From NCBI RefSeq assembly GCF_036826855.1, contig NZ_CP104578.1, positions 7,250,501 through 7,314,500 on the forward strand: 64,000 nt of DNA, written 5' to 3'. The translations under genes and the position numbers were made by a program. The stretch is from Streptomyces sp. SJL17-4. Lineage in GTDB: Bacteria; Actinomycetota; Actinomycetes; Streptomycetales; Streptomycetaceae. The stretch's first letter is position 1. Every line of letters begins with the position of its first letter. Below, piece by piece: positions 26,505-35,336 of the stretch. A model generated the notes under the pieces. That model had not been told where the DNA came from, searched no databases, and saw only the letters and a list, made by a program, of their open reading frames with translations.

Positions 26505-27032
26505 TCAGTCTCCGGTCGCGCCGTCGATCCGCTCCCGGACGAGGTCCGCGTGGCCGTTGTGGCGGGCGTACTCCTCGATCATGTGCAGATAGATCCAGCG
26601 CAGGTTGTACGACTTCCCCGAGTGGTGCCCGCCCTCGCCCAGGTCGTCGAGATCGCGCGCGGCGGCCACGGTGCGGGCGTGGGCGATCGTCGCCTGCCAG
26701 GTCGCGTGCGCCTCCTCGAAGGTGTCCTCGTCGGTGACGTGGAAGTCCCGGTCGTGGTCCTCCTCGGTCGAGTAGATCCAGCCCGCCTTCTCGCCGGCCA
26801 GGACGTTGCGGAACCAGCCGTTCTCGACCTCCGCCATGTGGCGGACGAGGCCCAGCAGGCTGAGCTCCGAGGGAGGGGCGGACGGGGTGCGCAGCTGGGC
26901 GTCGTCGAGCCCCTCGCACTTCCTCGCGAGGGTCGCGCGATGGAAGTCGAGCCACTGCTCCAGCGCCTCGCGCTCGCCGGAGGTGGTGGACGGGTCCACG
27001 CGGAGGGCGGTTTCTGTACGTTCGGTGGTCAT
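26505..27032 (-). CDS. DinB/DUF664 family protein
   Basis: 175 residues. The ATG at 27032 overlaps the TetR stop (ATGA), which decides the start over ATG 27041. Four-helix DinB fold: LEQWLDFHRATLARKCEGLD, LLGLVRHMAEVENGWFRNVL (His in the first metal position) and YLHMIEEYARHNGHADLVRE, with a His pair near the end. Members bind a metal and many are thiol-dependent S-transferases or damage-inducible proteins. Coupled behind the TetR gene, so under its autoregulated promoter. Confidence 0.88.
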   Translation of the reverse strand: MTTERTETALRVDPSTTSGEREALEQWLDFHRATLARKCEGLDDAQLRTPSAPPSELSLLGLVRHMAEVENGWFRNVLAGEKAGWIYSTEEDHDRDFHVTDEDTFEEAHATWQATIAHARTVAAARDLDDLGEGGHHSGKSYNLRWIYLHMIEEYARHNGHADLVRERIDGATGD

Positions 27033-27811
27033 GCGCGGCATCGTCCCCCATGATCACCGGCCGTGCCACTGCTTTCCCCGCACCCCGGGCCGGTGCCGCC
27101 GTCGAGCATGCCCCGCAGCAACTCGTCGAAGCCGGTGCGCAGTTCCGCGCGGCTCGGCACGGCCGCGTGGAAGGAGCCGACGGCGCAGGAGAACATCAGC
27201 CCCTCGCACCAGGCGATGAGGGAGAGCGCGTGTCGCTCGGGCTCGGGTGAGCCGGCCGCCGCCGTCATCGCGACCAGGGGGCCGCGGAAGACGGAACCGG
27301 CGGTGTCGAAGAAGGCGCGGAGCTCGGGGCGCCGGGTGGCCTCCAGGGCCAACTCGTAGCGGGAGACGAGCAGGGCGCGGTGGTCGGTGAGATAGCGGTG
27401 GAGGGCGAGGGAGAGGGCGTCCACGAGGGCGTCGGTGTCGATGACCGCGCCGTCGGGGGTCCCTTCTGACGTCCCTTCCGGTGCCCCCGGCCCGGCTGCG
27501 CCCGGCAGTTCGTCCGGGGTCAGGACCCGCGACTCCAGCTGTACCTGACGTCGTACGGCCGTCTCCAGGAGCGCCTGGCGGGTGCGGGCGTGGTTCGACG
27601 TGGACCCCTGCGGCAGCCCCGCCCGCTCGTCCACCGCCCGATGGGTCAGGCCCCGCATGCCGCGTTCCACGAGGAGGTCGAGGGCGGCGTCGCCGATCCG
27701 GTCCGCACGGGAGGCGGGGGAGTCGAGGGAGCCGAGGGAACCAGGGGAGCCAGGGGAGCCAGGGGAGCCAGGGGAGCCGGGAGGGGCAGCGGAGGGCGTC
27801 GCTGAGGTCAT
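27029..27811 (-). CDS. TetR/AcrR family transcriptional regulator
   Basis: 260 residues. The DNA-binding domain is RIGDAALDLLVERGMRGLTH, then RAVDERAGLPQGSTSNHART. Before it lies a disordered N-terminus with four GSP triplets encoded by nine-base repeats. A ligand domain follows. It is divergent from the FAD monooxygenase at 27913, and the gap holds two matching palindromes, so it most likely represses both directions until a monooxygenase substrate or similar compound binds. The DinB gene is its downstream partner. Confidence 0.88.
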   Translation of the reverse strand: MTSATPSAAPPGSPGSPGSPGSPGSLGSLDSPASRADRIGDAALDLLVERGMRGLTHRAVDERAGLPQGSTSNHARTRQALLETAVRRQVQLESRVLTPDELPGAAGPGAPEGTSEGTPDGAVIDTDALVDALSLALHRYLTDHRALLVSRYELALEATRRPELRAFFDTAGSVFRGPLVAMTAAAGSPEPERHALSLIAWCEGLMFSCAVGSFHAAVPSRAELRTGFDELLRGMLDGGTGPGCGESSGTAGDHGGRCRA

Positions 27812-27843
27812 GAGGACAACCTACAGCCGTCACTTCCCGACTC

Positions 27844-27894
27844 ACTACATCTGTAGTACGGTCGCCACACCGGACGAACTACACCTGTAGTTCG
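27844..27894. promoter_or_regulatory. Two operator palindromes between tetR and the monooxygenase gene
   Basis: ACTACA-TC-TGTAGT at 27844-27857 and CGAACTACA-CC-TGTAGTTCG at 27875-27894 share the core ACTACA-N2-TGTAGT. Centres are 34 bases apart. Position and symmetry fit a TetR dimer binding site pair. Confidence 0.75.
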
Positions 27895-27912
27895 CTGATC
27901 CGAGGAGAAGCC

Positions 27913-29127
27913 ATGGAACAGCACCGCGCCGTCGTCGTCGGAGCCGGCATCGGCGGACTCACCGCCGCCGTCGCCCTCCACCGCAACGGCTGGCAGGTCA
28001 CCGTCCTGGAGCGGGCCCCCGACCTCGCCCCCGTCGGTGCCGGCATCGGCCTCGCCCCCAACGCCCAGCGCGCCCTGGACGTCATCGGCCTCGGCGACCG
28101 CGTCCGCGACCTCGCCGCCTGGCAGGGCGACGGCGGCATGCGCGCCCCCGACGGCCGCTGGCTCGCCCGTACGAACGCCAAGGCCGCCGCCGCGCGCTTC
28201 GGCGGGCCACTCGTCCTCCTCCACCGGGCGACCCTCGTCGACATCCTCACCTCGGCCCTCCCCGACGGAGCCGTCCGCACCGGAGCGGCCGCCACGCTCG
28301 TCGACCCCGGCGACGACCACCGCCCCGCCCGTCTCACCACCCCCGACGGCGAGATCGAGGCCGCCCTCGTCGTCGCCGCCGACGGCATCCGTTCCGCGAC
28401 GCGGCACACCCTCTTCCCCGGGCACCCCGGGACGCGGTACGCCGGCTGCACCACCTGGCGGCTCGTCGTCCCGGCCCCCGAGCGGCCGTTCGCCCCGCAC
28501 GAGACCTGGGGCGCCGGACGCCTGTGGGGGACGCAGCCCCTCAAGGACGGCAGGATCTACGCGTACGCGATGGCCGCCGCCCCCGCCGACGGCCGGGCGC
28601 CCGACGACGAGAAGGCCGAACTCCTGCGCCTCTTCGGCGACTGGCACCACCCCGTCCCCGAGATCCTCGCCGCCGTGGACCCCGCGCAGGTCCTCCGCCA
28701 CGACGTCCACCACCTGCCCGACCCGCTGCCGGCCTTCCACCGGGGCCGGGTCGCCCTCCTCGGCGACGCCGCGCACGCGATGATGCCGAGCCTCGGGCAG
28801 GGCGGAAACCAGGCGATCGAGGACGCCGTCGTCCTCGCCCACCACATCGGCCCCGCGGCCGACGGCCACCGCACCGGCCCCGAGCCCGCCTTCGTCCCGG
28901 GCCGCGACCTCGCCGCGTACACCGCAGACCGGCTTCCCCGTACCACCGCCATCGTCCGCAAGGCCGCCCGCACCGGAGCCGTCACCCTGCTCTCGGCCCG
29001 CCCCGCCGTCGCCCTGCGCTCCACGCTCGTCAGCGCGGTCTCCCGGTTCGGTCCGGGGCTCGTCCTGCGCGGTTTCGACGGCATCGCCGACTGGCGGCCG
29101 CCGTCGGCCCCGGCCCGGTCCGCGTAA
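27913..29127 (+). CDS. FAD-dependent aromatic monooxygenase
   Basis: 404 residues of the p-hydroxybenzoate hydroxylase class A type. VVVGAGIGGLTAAVAL binds ADP, VVAADGIRSATR is the DG motif, and VALLGDAAHAMMPSLGQGGN is the GD motif contacting ribityl. It hydroxylates a small, probably aromatic, substrate with NAD(P)H and oxygen. It starts behind CGAGGAG and is divergent from the TetR gene, which suggests induction by its substrate. Confidence 0.92.
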   Translation: MEQHRAVVVGAGIGGLTAAVALHRNGWQVTVLERAPDLAPVGAGIGLAPNAQRALDVIGLGDRVRDLAAWQGDGGMRAPDGRWLARTNAKAAAARFGGPLVLLHRATLVDILTSALPDGAVRTGAAATLVDPGDDHRPARLTTPDGEIEAALVVAADGIRSATRHTLFPGHPGTRYAGCTTWRLVVPAPERPFAPHETWGAGRLWGTQPLKDGRIYAYAMAAAPADGRAPDDEKAELLRLFGDWHHPVPEILAAVDPAQVLRHDVHHLPDPLPAFHRGRVALLGDAAHAMMPSLGQGGNQAIEDAVVLAHHIGPAADGHRTGPEPAFVPGRDLAAYTADRLPRTTAIVRKAARTGAVTLLSARPAVALRSTLVSAVSRFGPGLVLRGFDGIADWRPPSAPARSA

Positions 29128-29185
29128 GCTGACCAGCGCGAACGGCCCCCCGTACAGGGCCTGTGGACACGACAAGGGAGAACCC

Positions 29186-30091
29186 GTGAAGGTTGGCTGC
29201 ATCGGACTCGGCGACATCGCGCAGAAGGCCTACCTTCCGGTCCTCGCCACCCTTCCCGGGGTCGAACTCCACCTCCAGACCCGCACCCGCGCGACGCTCG
29301 ACCGGGTCGCCGACACCCTCCACCTGCCCGCCGCACAGCGCCACGGCGACCTCGACTCGCTGCTCTCCGCCGGACTCGACGCCGCGTTCGTCCACGCGCC
29401 GACCGACGCGCACGCCGAGATCGCCGGCCGGCTCCTCGACGCGGGCGTCCCCACGTACGTCGACAAGCCCCTCGCCTACGAGTACGCCCAATCCGAGCAG
29501 ATCGTGGAACTGGCCGAGAAGCGCTCGGTCAGCCTCGCCGTCGGCTTCAACCGGCGCCTCGCCCCCTCGTACGCCCAGTGCGCCGAGCATCCGCGCGAGC
29601 TGATCCTCCTCCAGAAGAACCGCGTCGGTCTGCCCGAAGACCCTCGCACCTTCGTCCTCGACGACTTCATCCACGTCGTCGACACCCTGCGGTTCCTCCT
29701 GCCCGGCGAGATCGAGCACGTCGACGTGCGGGCCCGTATCCGCGGGGGGCTCATGCACCACGTCGTGCTCCAGCTCTCCGGCGACGGCTTCACCGCCATC
29801 GGCATGATGAACCGGATGAACGGCTCCACCGAGGAGATCCTCGAGGTCTCCGGGCAGGACACCAAGCGCCAGGTCATCAACCTCTCCGAGGTCGTCGACC
29901 ACAAGGGCCAGCCGACCCTGCGGCGGCGCGGCGACTGGGTGCCGGTGCCCCGCCAACGCGGTATCGAGCAGGCCGTACTGGCCTTCCTCGACGCCGTACG
30001 CGACGGGCGGGTGCTCAGTGCCCGGGACGCCCTGCTGACCCACGAGCTGTGCGAGCGCGTCGTACGCGAGGCGCTGACCCAGGCCTCCTGA
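29186..30091 (+). CDS. Gfo/Idh/MocA family oxidoreductase
   Basis: 301 residues. The Rossmann start VGCIGLGDIAQKAYLPVLAT and the signature VDKPLAYEYAQSEQIVELAE (EKP-type motif with Asp-Lys-Pro) identify an NAD(P)-dependent sugar or inositol-type dehydrogenase. The C-terminal half is the family's beta-sheet domain. AGGGAG precedes the ATG. The last 77 bases overlap the end of the convergent lnt gene in another frame, leaving no room for a terminator. Confidence 0.9.
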   Translation: MKVGCIGLGDIAQKAYLPVLATLPGVELHLQTRTRATLDRVADTLHLPAAQRHGDLDSLLSAGLDAAFVHAPTDAHAEIAGRLLDAGVPTYVDKPLAYEYAQSEQIVELAEKRSVSLAVGFNRRLAPSYAQCAEHPRELILLQKNRVGLPEDPRTFVLDDFIHVVDTLRFLLPGEIEHVDVRARIRGGLMHHVVLQLSGDGFTAIGMMNRMNGSTEEILEVSGQDTKRQVINLSEVVDHKGQPTLRRRGDWVPVPRQRGIEQAVLAFLDAVRDGRVLSARDALLTHELCERVVREALTQAS

Positions 30092-31757
30092 ACGCGCCCG
30101 CGCCCTCGGCGGCGCACACCAGGGCCACCACGGCGAGCGCCCCGTACAAGGGCCAGTCGCCCCAGCGGACGTAGCCCGTCGTCGTGTCCGAGAGCGGCAG
30201 TTCGCGGACGGCGACGGCGCTCACGTCCGTACCGAGCACGGCCCCGATCCCGCGCCCGTCGGGGCCGTACGCCGCGCTGACCCCGGTGAGCGTCGCGTGT
30301 GCGACGGGCCGGCCCGTCTCCGCGGCCCGCAGCGCCGCCAGGGACGCGTGCTGGGCCGGCGCCCAGCTCTCCTGGAAGGTGCTGGTCGACGACTGGACGA
30401 CGAGCAGCCCGGCCCCGTCACGCACGAGGTGCCGGCTCATGTCGGGGAAGGCGGACTCGAAGCAGATGAGCGGGCCGATCAGCGGTCCCCGGGCGCTGCC
30501 GCCGGTATTGTCCCCGCTGCCCTCGCCCGTGGCCGGCAGCGTCATCACGACGGGTGCGGTGCCCCGCCGGCGGTCCTCGGCGGCGGCCTTGCCGAACGAC
30601 GTCACCCAGCCCAGGACGCCGCGCGCGGGGATGTACTCGCCGAACGGCACGAGCCGCATCTTGTCGTAGCGCTCCGCGGTGAGACCTGCCGGGCCGACCA
30701 GGACGGCGCTCTTGAAGATGCCCGGTCGGTCGGTCCGGCGCGCGTCCACATTGACCAGGAGCGGTGCGTCGACCGCCCGTGACAGGTCGGTGAGCCGGGC
30801 GGCCAGATCGGCACGGCCCGCCGGGTCGGCGCCGACACCGCTCTCACCCCAGACCACCAGATCCACGCGCTGCCCCGCGAGGGAACGGGTCAACTCCTCG
30901 GCGCGGTCGAAGCGCCGCTCCACCCCGTCCGCACCGTCGAGCACCCCCGGCTGTACGAGGGCCACCCGCACCGTCCCGCTCACGCGCGGCGCCCCCACCC
31001 CCCAGGCGGCGGTACCCGCCACGAGCGCGCAGCCGGTGATCCCCGCGACCCCGACGGCGCGCAGCCCCGGCGCGGCCACCAGCAGGGCCACGGCCGTGTT
31101 CGCCGCCACCACGAGCAGGGTCACCAGCCAGACCCCGCCGACCGAGGCGAGCCGCAGCGCCGCCGGCACCTCCCACTGGCTCGTCCCGAGCAGCCCCCAG
31201 GGTCCTCCCAGGCCCTCCCAGGAGCGCACCAGCTCGATCAGCAGCCAGCCGGAGGGCACCGCGAGCAGGGCGACGGTGGCCCGCAGCGCCGACGGCGCAC
31301 CACCGAGCAGGGACCGCACGAGCCAGGCCCACGGCAGCCACAGCAGGCCGAGCAGCGCAGAGAGCGGGAGGAGGAAGACATGCAGGCTGGGCAGCAGCCA
31401 GTGATGGACGGCGAGCACGAAGCCGATCCCGCCCAGCCAGCCGTCCAGGGCGGCCCGACGCCCTCCCGGAGCCGTACGGATCAGGAGAAGCCAGGGGACG
31501 AGCGCCAGGTACGCCCACCACCAGAGTCCGGGGGCGGGGAAGGCGAGCGCGGGCAGCGCGCCGCAGCCGACGGCGAGCAGGGAACGGCCGAGGGTACGCC
31601 GACGGGCGGGGCCCCGGGCGGGTGCAGGCGCGGGGCCAGGGCCCGGTGTCTGATCCGGGTCCTGGCCCTGACCTTGGGCCCGGTCCTGGCCTCGGTCCTT
31701 GCCTCGGCCTCGGCCCCGGTCCTGGCTCCGGTCCCGTCGTACGAACGGATTTCGCAT
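30015..31757 (-). CDS. lnt: Apolipoprotein N-acyltransferase
   Basis: 580 residues; adds the third acyl chain to lipoproteins in the membrane. An N-terminal cytoplasmic tail of about 50 residues is unusually charged and repetitive (RDRSQDRGRGRGKDRGQD). About seven membrane helices follow, then the nitrilase domain. Catalytic triad: Glu in VVWGESGVG, Lys in RYDKMRLVPFGEYIPARG, Cys in PLICFESAFPD. Start ATG 31757 with GGAGG six bases upstream. Streptomyces commonly have two Lnt proteins; the partner is not in this window. Confidence 0.92.
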   Translation of the reverse strand: MRNPFVRRDRSQDRGRGRGKDRGQDRAQGQGQDPDQTPGPGPAPAPARGPARRRTLGRSLLAVGCGALPALAFPAPGLWWWAYLALVPWLLLIRTAPGGRRAALDGWLGGIGFVLAVHHWLLPSLHVFLLPLSALLGLLWLPWAWLVRSLLGGAPSALRATVALLAVPSGWLLIELVRSWEGLGGPWGLLGTSQWEVPAALRLASVGGVWLVTLLVVAANTAVALLVAAPGLRAVGVAGITGCALVAGTAAWGVGAPRVSGTVRVALVQPGVLDGADGVERRFDRAEELTRSLAGQRVDLVVWGESGVGADPAGRADLAARLTDLSRAVDAPLLVNVDARRTDRPGIFKSAVLVGPAGLTAERYDKMRLVPFGEYIPARGVLGWVTSFGKAAAEDRRRGTAPVVMTLPATGEGSGDNTGGSARGPLIGPLICFESAFPDMSRHLVRDGAGLLVVQSSTSTFQESWAPAQHASLAALRAAETGRPVAHATLTGVSAAYGPDGRGIGAVLGTDVSAVAVRELPLSDTTTGYVRWGDWPLYGALAVVALVCAAEGAGAFRRPGSAPRVRRARTARGSAGRPGH

Positions 31758-31855
31758 GGCATGCCTCCGCCCTTGCCTTCAGTGTCGGGCGTGACCGGGT
31801 TCGGCGCGGCTCGGGGAACCGCTCGTGGCCGTCGGCGTGGCCGCCGGCATGGCGG

Positions 31856-32302
31856 TCAGTTGTGCCGACGCCACCGTTCGTCGACCACGACCGAGGTCAG
31901 CCGCCAGCCGTCGACGGTCCGTACCGCCCCGAACGCGTAGCGGCCCCCGCAGACGAAGTCCTCGCCGGAGGTGAAGCGCATCGGGTTGACGTAGTCGGCG
32001 CGGATGTCCGCGGTGTCCCCGGTCTCCGGGTATCCGGCCGGCCCGCGGAAGTGGACGCGGCGGTTCACGATGAGGTGCTGCCGTACGGGAAAGAGCGTCA
32101 ACGTCTCGGCGAGCCAGTCGGCCACCTCGCTCGCGGGCCCCTCGACGCCGCCCGAGCCCCGGTAGTCGGCCCGGCCGTCCGGGGCGAACAGCGCTCGGTA
32201 GGCGGTCCAGTCGGCGTCGTCCACGGCCGCCGCGTACCCGGTGATCAGGTCGTCGACGGCGAGTCGGTCCATCACGGTCGCGAGGTCCACGCGCTGCGTC
32301 AT
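31856..32302 (-). CDS. SnoaL-like NTF2-fold protein
   Basis: 148 residues. AVDDLITGYAAAVDDADWTA, then YRALFAPDGRADYRGSGGVE and the central HLIVNRRVHF show the SnoaL_4 pattern common to dehydratase-like and ring-hydroxylation accessory proteins. No function can be assigned. It lies about 100 bases upstream of lnt in the same direction. Confidence 0.82.
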   Translation of the reverse strand: MTQRVDLATVMDRLAVDDLITGYAAAVDDADWTAYRALFAPDGRADYRGSGGVEGPASEVADWLAETLTLFPVRQHLIVNRRVHFRGPAGYPETGDTADIRADYVNPMRFTSGEDFVCGGRYAFGAVRTVDGWRLTSVVVDERWRRHN

Positions 32303-32430
32303 CGGATCAGTGTCGGGCAGGTCGGGTCAGGGGCCAAGGGGTGTGCGCCGGGAGAGTTCGTGGTCAGCCTCGCCCACGAGGGGGCTTTGCGAACAGGCTG
32401 CCCCGTACGACTCTCTGCCGCGATGAGGCT

Positions 32431-32489
32431 GTGGCCGCGTGGCCGCGTGGCCGCGTGGCCGCGTGGCGGCGTGGCCGAGTGGCCGCGTA
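32431..32489. repeat. Eight-base tandem repeat (TGGCCGCG)
   Basis: Seven consecutive copies of TGGCCGCG, two with single changes. It lies in the 356-base gap upstream of the M6 protease gene. No gene is seen in that gap. Confidence 0.75.
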
Positions 32490-32658
32490 CAGCTCGGCGC
32501 GTGGGGCGCGAGGGCGCACATGGGCGCGTTCCCGTGTGCCGCGCGCGCCGCCCAGGGGAGCGCATATGCCGATGGCTGGTTCGTCCAACGCGCACCCTCA
32601 ACCGGCGGCGCCTACCGTGGTTACGGTAAGCGACACATCATCACTCCATGGAGTCGAA

Positions 32659-34503
32659 ATGGCCGACCGTGCCGCCGTCTCTTCCTCGTTCTGCGCCGTC
32701 GCACCCAGCCCGGACCTACGCCGGCGCATGCTGGACGAACTCGACCGAGTACGCGGTGGTCCGAGCGAACTCACGAACCTGCTCGGCTTCACCAGCACCC
32801 CCACACCCCTGGGCTTCGACGACGGAACGATTTTCCCGCCGGAGGAGTTTCCGCCCGGGACCCCCCGCGACACCATCAGCGCGGCGGCGGCCGACCGGGC
32901 GCCGCTGCGCGGCACCATCAGGGCGGTCGTCATCCTGGTCGACTTCTCGGACAAACCGATGACGAAGACGGTGGCCGACCTCGACAGGCTGTTCTTCTCG
33001 CTCGGCGTGATGCAGCACGGCAGCGTGCGCGAGTACTACCGCGAGGTCACGAACGGCCTGGTGGACCTTGTCGGCGAGGTCCACGGCCCGTACCGCATGC
33101 CCGAGACCATGGACTGGTACGCGGCCGGCAACTACGGGATCGGCAGGCCCAGCGGGCCGTTCCGGTCACCGGCGATGGCGAGGTCCGCCGTGGAGGCCGC
33201 GGACCCGAGCGTGAACTTCGCGCCGTTCGACAACGACGGCAACGGCTACGTCGACGCCTTCATCGTGGTGCACGCCGGGGCCGCCGCCGACGAGACCGGA
33301 AATCCCGCCCACATCTGGTCGCACAAGGCGACGCTGCCCGCCGTGCACTCGACCGACGGCACCAGGGTCTACGGCTATCTGACCATCTCCGAGGACGCGA
33401 GGATCGGCGTCTGCGCGCACGAACTCGGACATCTGCTCTTCGGCTTCCCCGACCTCTACGACACGGACGACAGCTCCGAGGGCGTCGGATCGTGGTGCCT
33501 GATGGGAGCCGGCTCCTGGGGCGGAGACGGAGACATCCCCACGCACCCGTCCGCCTGGTGCAAGGTCAATCAGGGCTGGGCCACGACCAAGGTCGTCACC
33601 ACCAGCGGCAACGAGTCCTTCCCGGACGTCAAATCCAGCCACACCGTGCACCGGCTCTGGAAGAACGGTGCGGGCGGCAGCGAGTACTTCCTCCTGGAGA
33701 ACCGCCAGCGGACCGGGTACGACGCCTCGCTGCCCGGAGACGGGCTGCTGATCTGGCACATCGACGAGAGTCAGCCGAACAACCGGGACGAGAACCACTA
33801 CAAGGTCGGCCTCGTGCAGGCCGACAACCAGCGCAACCTCGAACTGCACCAGAACCGTGGCGACGAGGGCGATCCGTACCCCGGAAGCAGCGGCAACACC
33901 ACGTTCACCTCCAACAGCGCACCCGACTCGAAGTCCCACGCGGGCGCCAGTTCCTGTGTCTCCGTCACCCGGATCTCGCCGTCGGCGGCCACCATGACGG
34001 CCTCGGTGGCGGTCTCCTGCGGAAAGACCCCGTCCAAGGAGGTGAAGGACTTCAAGGACCGCAAGGAACCGTTCAAGGAGTCGAAGGAACCGTCCAAGGA
34101 CGTGAAGGACTTCAAGGACCGCAAGGAGGGGGAGGTGAAGACCAAGGAGCCCTTCAAGGAGCACAAGGACCTGAAGGACCGGAGGGAGAACAAGACGCCG
34201 CACAAGGAGATCAAGGACGACTGGGACAACCCTCCGGACGTGACGACGCGGCCGACGGGCAGGGAGGGCGACCCCACCGCCGCCGCCATCGCGGACCTGC
34301 AGACCCGGCTCGCCACGCTGGAGCAGACCGTGGGCGGGGCAGGCGGCGCGGGCGACTACGCCGAGCCGTTCATCGGTACAGAACTGCGGCCCGACCTGAT
34401 CGGCGGACCGCAGTACGGACCGGACGCCGACGCACTGCGGGAAGCCGTCGAGAGCGGCGACGCGCAGGCCAAGCGGTCGTACGACAGTCTCCCCCAGCAG
34501 TGA
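32659..34503 (+). CDS. M6 family metalloprotease without signal peptide, with Lys/Glu/Asp repeat tail
   Basis: 614 residues. ATG 32659 has GGAG five to six bases upstream; no signal peptide exists in this or the longer frame. The catalytic domain (about residues 90-440) begins TIRAVVILVDFSDKPM and has His254, Glu255 and His258 in HELGHLLFGFPDLYD. Residues 455-525 are a highly charged repeat (KEVKDFKDRKE, KDVKDFKDRKE, KEHKDLKDRRE) built on a 60-base DNA repeat. Then come a short coiled coil (AAIADLQTRLATLEQTV) and a C-terminal segment with EPFIGTELRPDLIGGP. The stop overlaps the next start (GTGA). M6 enzymes are normally secreted, so the missing leader is odd. It may be exported another way or act on a cellular target. 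Confidence 0.9.
   Translation: MADRAAVSSSFCAVAPSPDLRRRMLDELDRVRGGPSELTNLLGFTSTPTPLGFDDGTIFPPEEFPPGTPRDTISAAAADRAPLRGTIRAVVILVDFSDKPMTKTVADLDRLFFSLGVMQHGSVREYYREVTNGLVDLVGEVHGPYRMPETMDWYAAGNYGIGRPSGPFRSPAMARSAVEAADPSVNFAPFDNDGNGYVDAFIVVHAGAAADETGNPAHIWSHKATLPAVHSTDGTRVYGYLTISEDARIGVCAHELGHLLFGFPDLYDTDDSSEGVGSWCLMGAGSWGGDGDIPTHPSAWCKVNQGWATTKVVTTSGNESFPDVKSSHTVHRLWKNGAGGSEYFLLENRQRTGYDASLPGDGLLIWHIDESQPNNRDENHYKVGLVQADNQRNLELHQNRGDEGDPYPGSSGNTTFTSNSAPDSKSHAGASSCVSVTRISPSAATMTASVAVSCGKTPSKEVKDFKDRKEPFKESKEPSKDVKDFKDRKEGEVKTKEPFKEHKDLKDRRENKTPHKEIKDDWDNPPDVTTRPTGREGDPTAAAIADLQTRLATLEQTVGGAGGAGDYAEPFIGTELRPDLIGGPQYGPDADALREAVESGDAQAKRSYDSLPQQ
34042..34127 (+). repeat. In-frame 60-base direct repeat in the protease tail
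   Basis: Twenty-six bases starting GTGAAGGACTTCAAGGACC at 34042 recur exactly at 34102, 60 bases later, keeping the frame. Shorter variants flank them. Confidence 0.8.
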
Positions 34504-35336
34504 GCGGAACCCTCCTGCTCCTGGCCGCACCCGGCGACGGCGGCGCGGCGGCGGTGGCCCGCGCGCTGTCGCCCCGGGGCGGCCACGGAGGCGTCGTGAC
34601 CCTCACACCCGCCGACCTGGCCCGCGCCCGGTGGAGCCACCGGGTGAACGGCGGGGGAGAGGCGTCCACCCGGATCACCCTGCCCACCGGGCAGGTCCTC
34701 GACGACCGGACCATCGGCGCGGTGCTGCACCGCCTGCCGGGCCTGCCGCTCGCCACGGGAGCAGAGAACGGCCCTCGGGCCAAGGATGCCCTGTACACGC
34801 ACAGCGAGCGGCAGGCCCTGGTCGCCAGCTGGTTGCTGTCCCTCGCGCCCCGGGTGATCGGTCTGATCAACGCGTACGGAACCGCCCACGGGACCGTCTC
34901 CCGCACGACGGCCCTCGTCCACGCCGAACGGTGCGGCCTGCCGGTGGCCCGGCGGGGCGGGGCGACGCGCGGCGGCCTGGTGGGCCGGCCCGCACCCGGG
35001 GAACGGCACCTGCCGCGCCTCGCGTGGCCGGGCGGCCCCGGATCCCCGGTCCCGGTCGACGTGCTGCCCCAGGCGCCGACGGCGTACCACGACAGTCTGC
35101 TCGTCGCCGGGGACCGCGTGATCGGCCCCCGAGCCGGCGAATACGGCGAGAGCTGCGAACGCCTCGCGGACGCGCTCGGCACACGGCACTTCGAGCTCCG
35201 GTTCGCGCCCCGCGCGACCGGCGCCGTCGTGACGGACGTATACCTGTGCCCGAGCCTGCACGACCCACTGCACGTCGAGGCCACCGCCTCCCTCATGGTG
35301 GCCGTCGCCGAACAGTCCACGAGGAGGCCCGAGTGA
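34500..35336 (+). CDS. Degenerate ATP-grasp-like protein
   Basis: 278 residues, start GTG 34500 overlapping the protease stop. Not recognised as a known family by signature, but its order of segments copies an ATP-grasp ligase: TLLLLAAPGDGGAAAVARAL (Rossmann-like start), LDDRTIGAVLHRLPGLP (pre-ATP-grasp), SERQALVASWLLSLAPRVIG followed by LINAYGTAHGT (where ligases have NxPxA), then a late ADALGTRHFELRFAPR before the end. The middle lysine-bearing lid and the metal-binding E-x-N-P box are missing (VTDVYLCPSLHDPLH stands in the expected place). I infer a non-catalytic or regulatory partner of the next gene's product. Confidence 0.55.
   Translation: MSGTLLLLAAPGDGGAAAVARALSPRGGHGGVVTLTPADLARARWSHRVNGGGEASTRITLPTGQVLDDRTIGAVLHRLPGLPLATGAENGPRAKDALYTHSERQALVASWLLSLAPRVIGLINAYGTAHGTVSRTTALVHAERCGLPVARRGGATRGGLVGRPAPGERHLPRLAWPGGPGSPVPVDVLPQAPTAYHDSLLVAGDRVIGPRAGEYGESCERLADALGTRHFELRFAPRATGAVVTDVYLCPSLHDPLHVEATASLMVAVAEQSTRRPE

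Noticed and set aside
32431..32489. CRISPR-like array
   Set aside because: The repeats are eight bases long and have no spacers; it is a simple tandem repeat.
32341..32658. Extended N-terminus of the M6 protease
   Set aside because: The extra 106 codons cross an eight-base tandem repeat, are Arg/Trp/Ala-rich and have no signal peptide. The ATG at 32659 has its own ribosome site.
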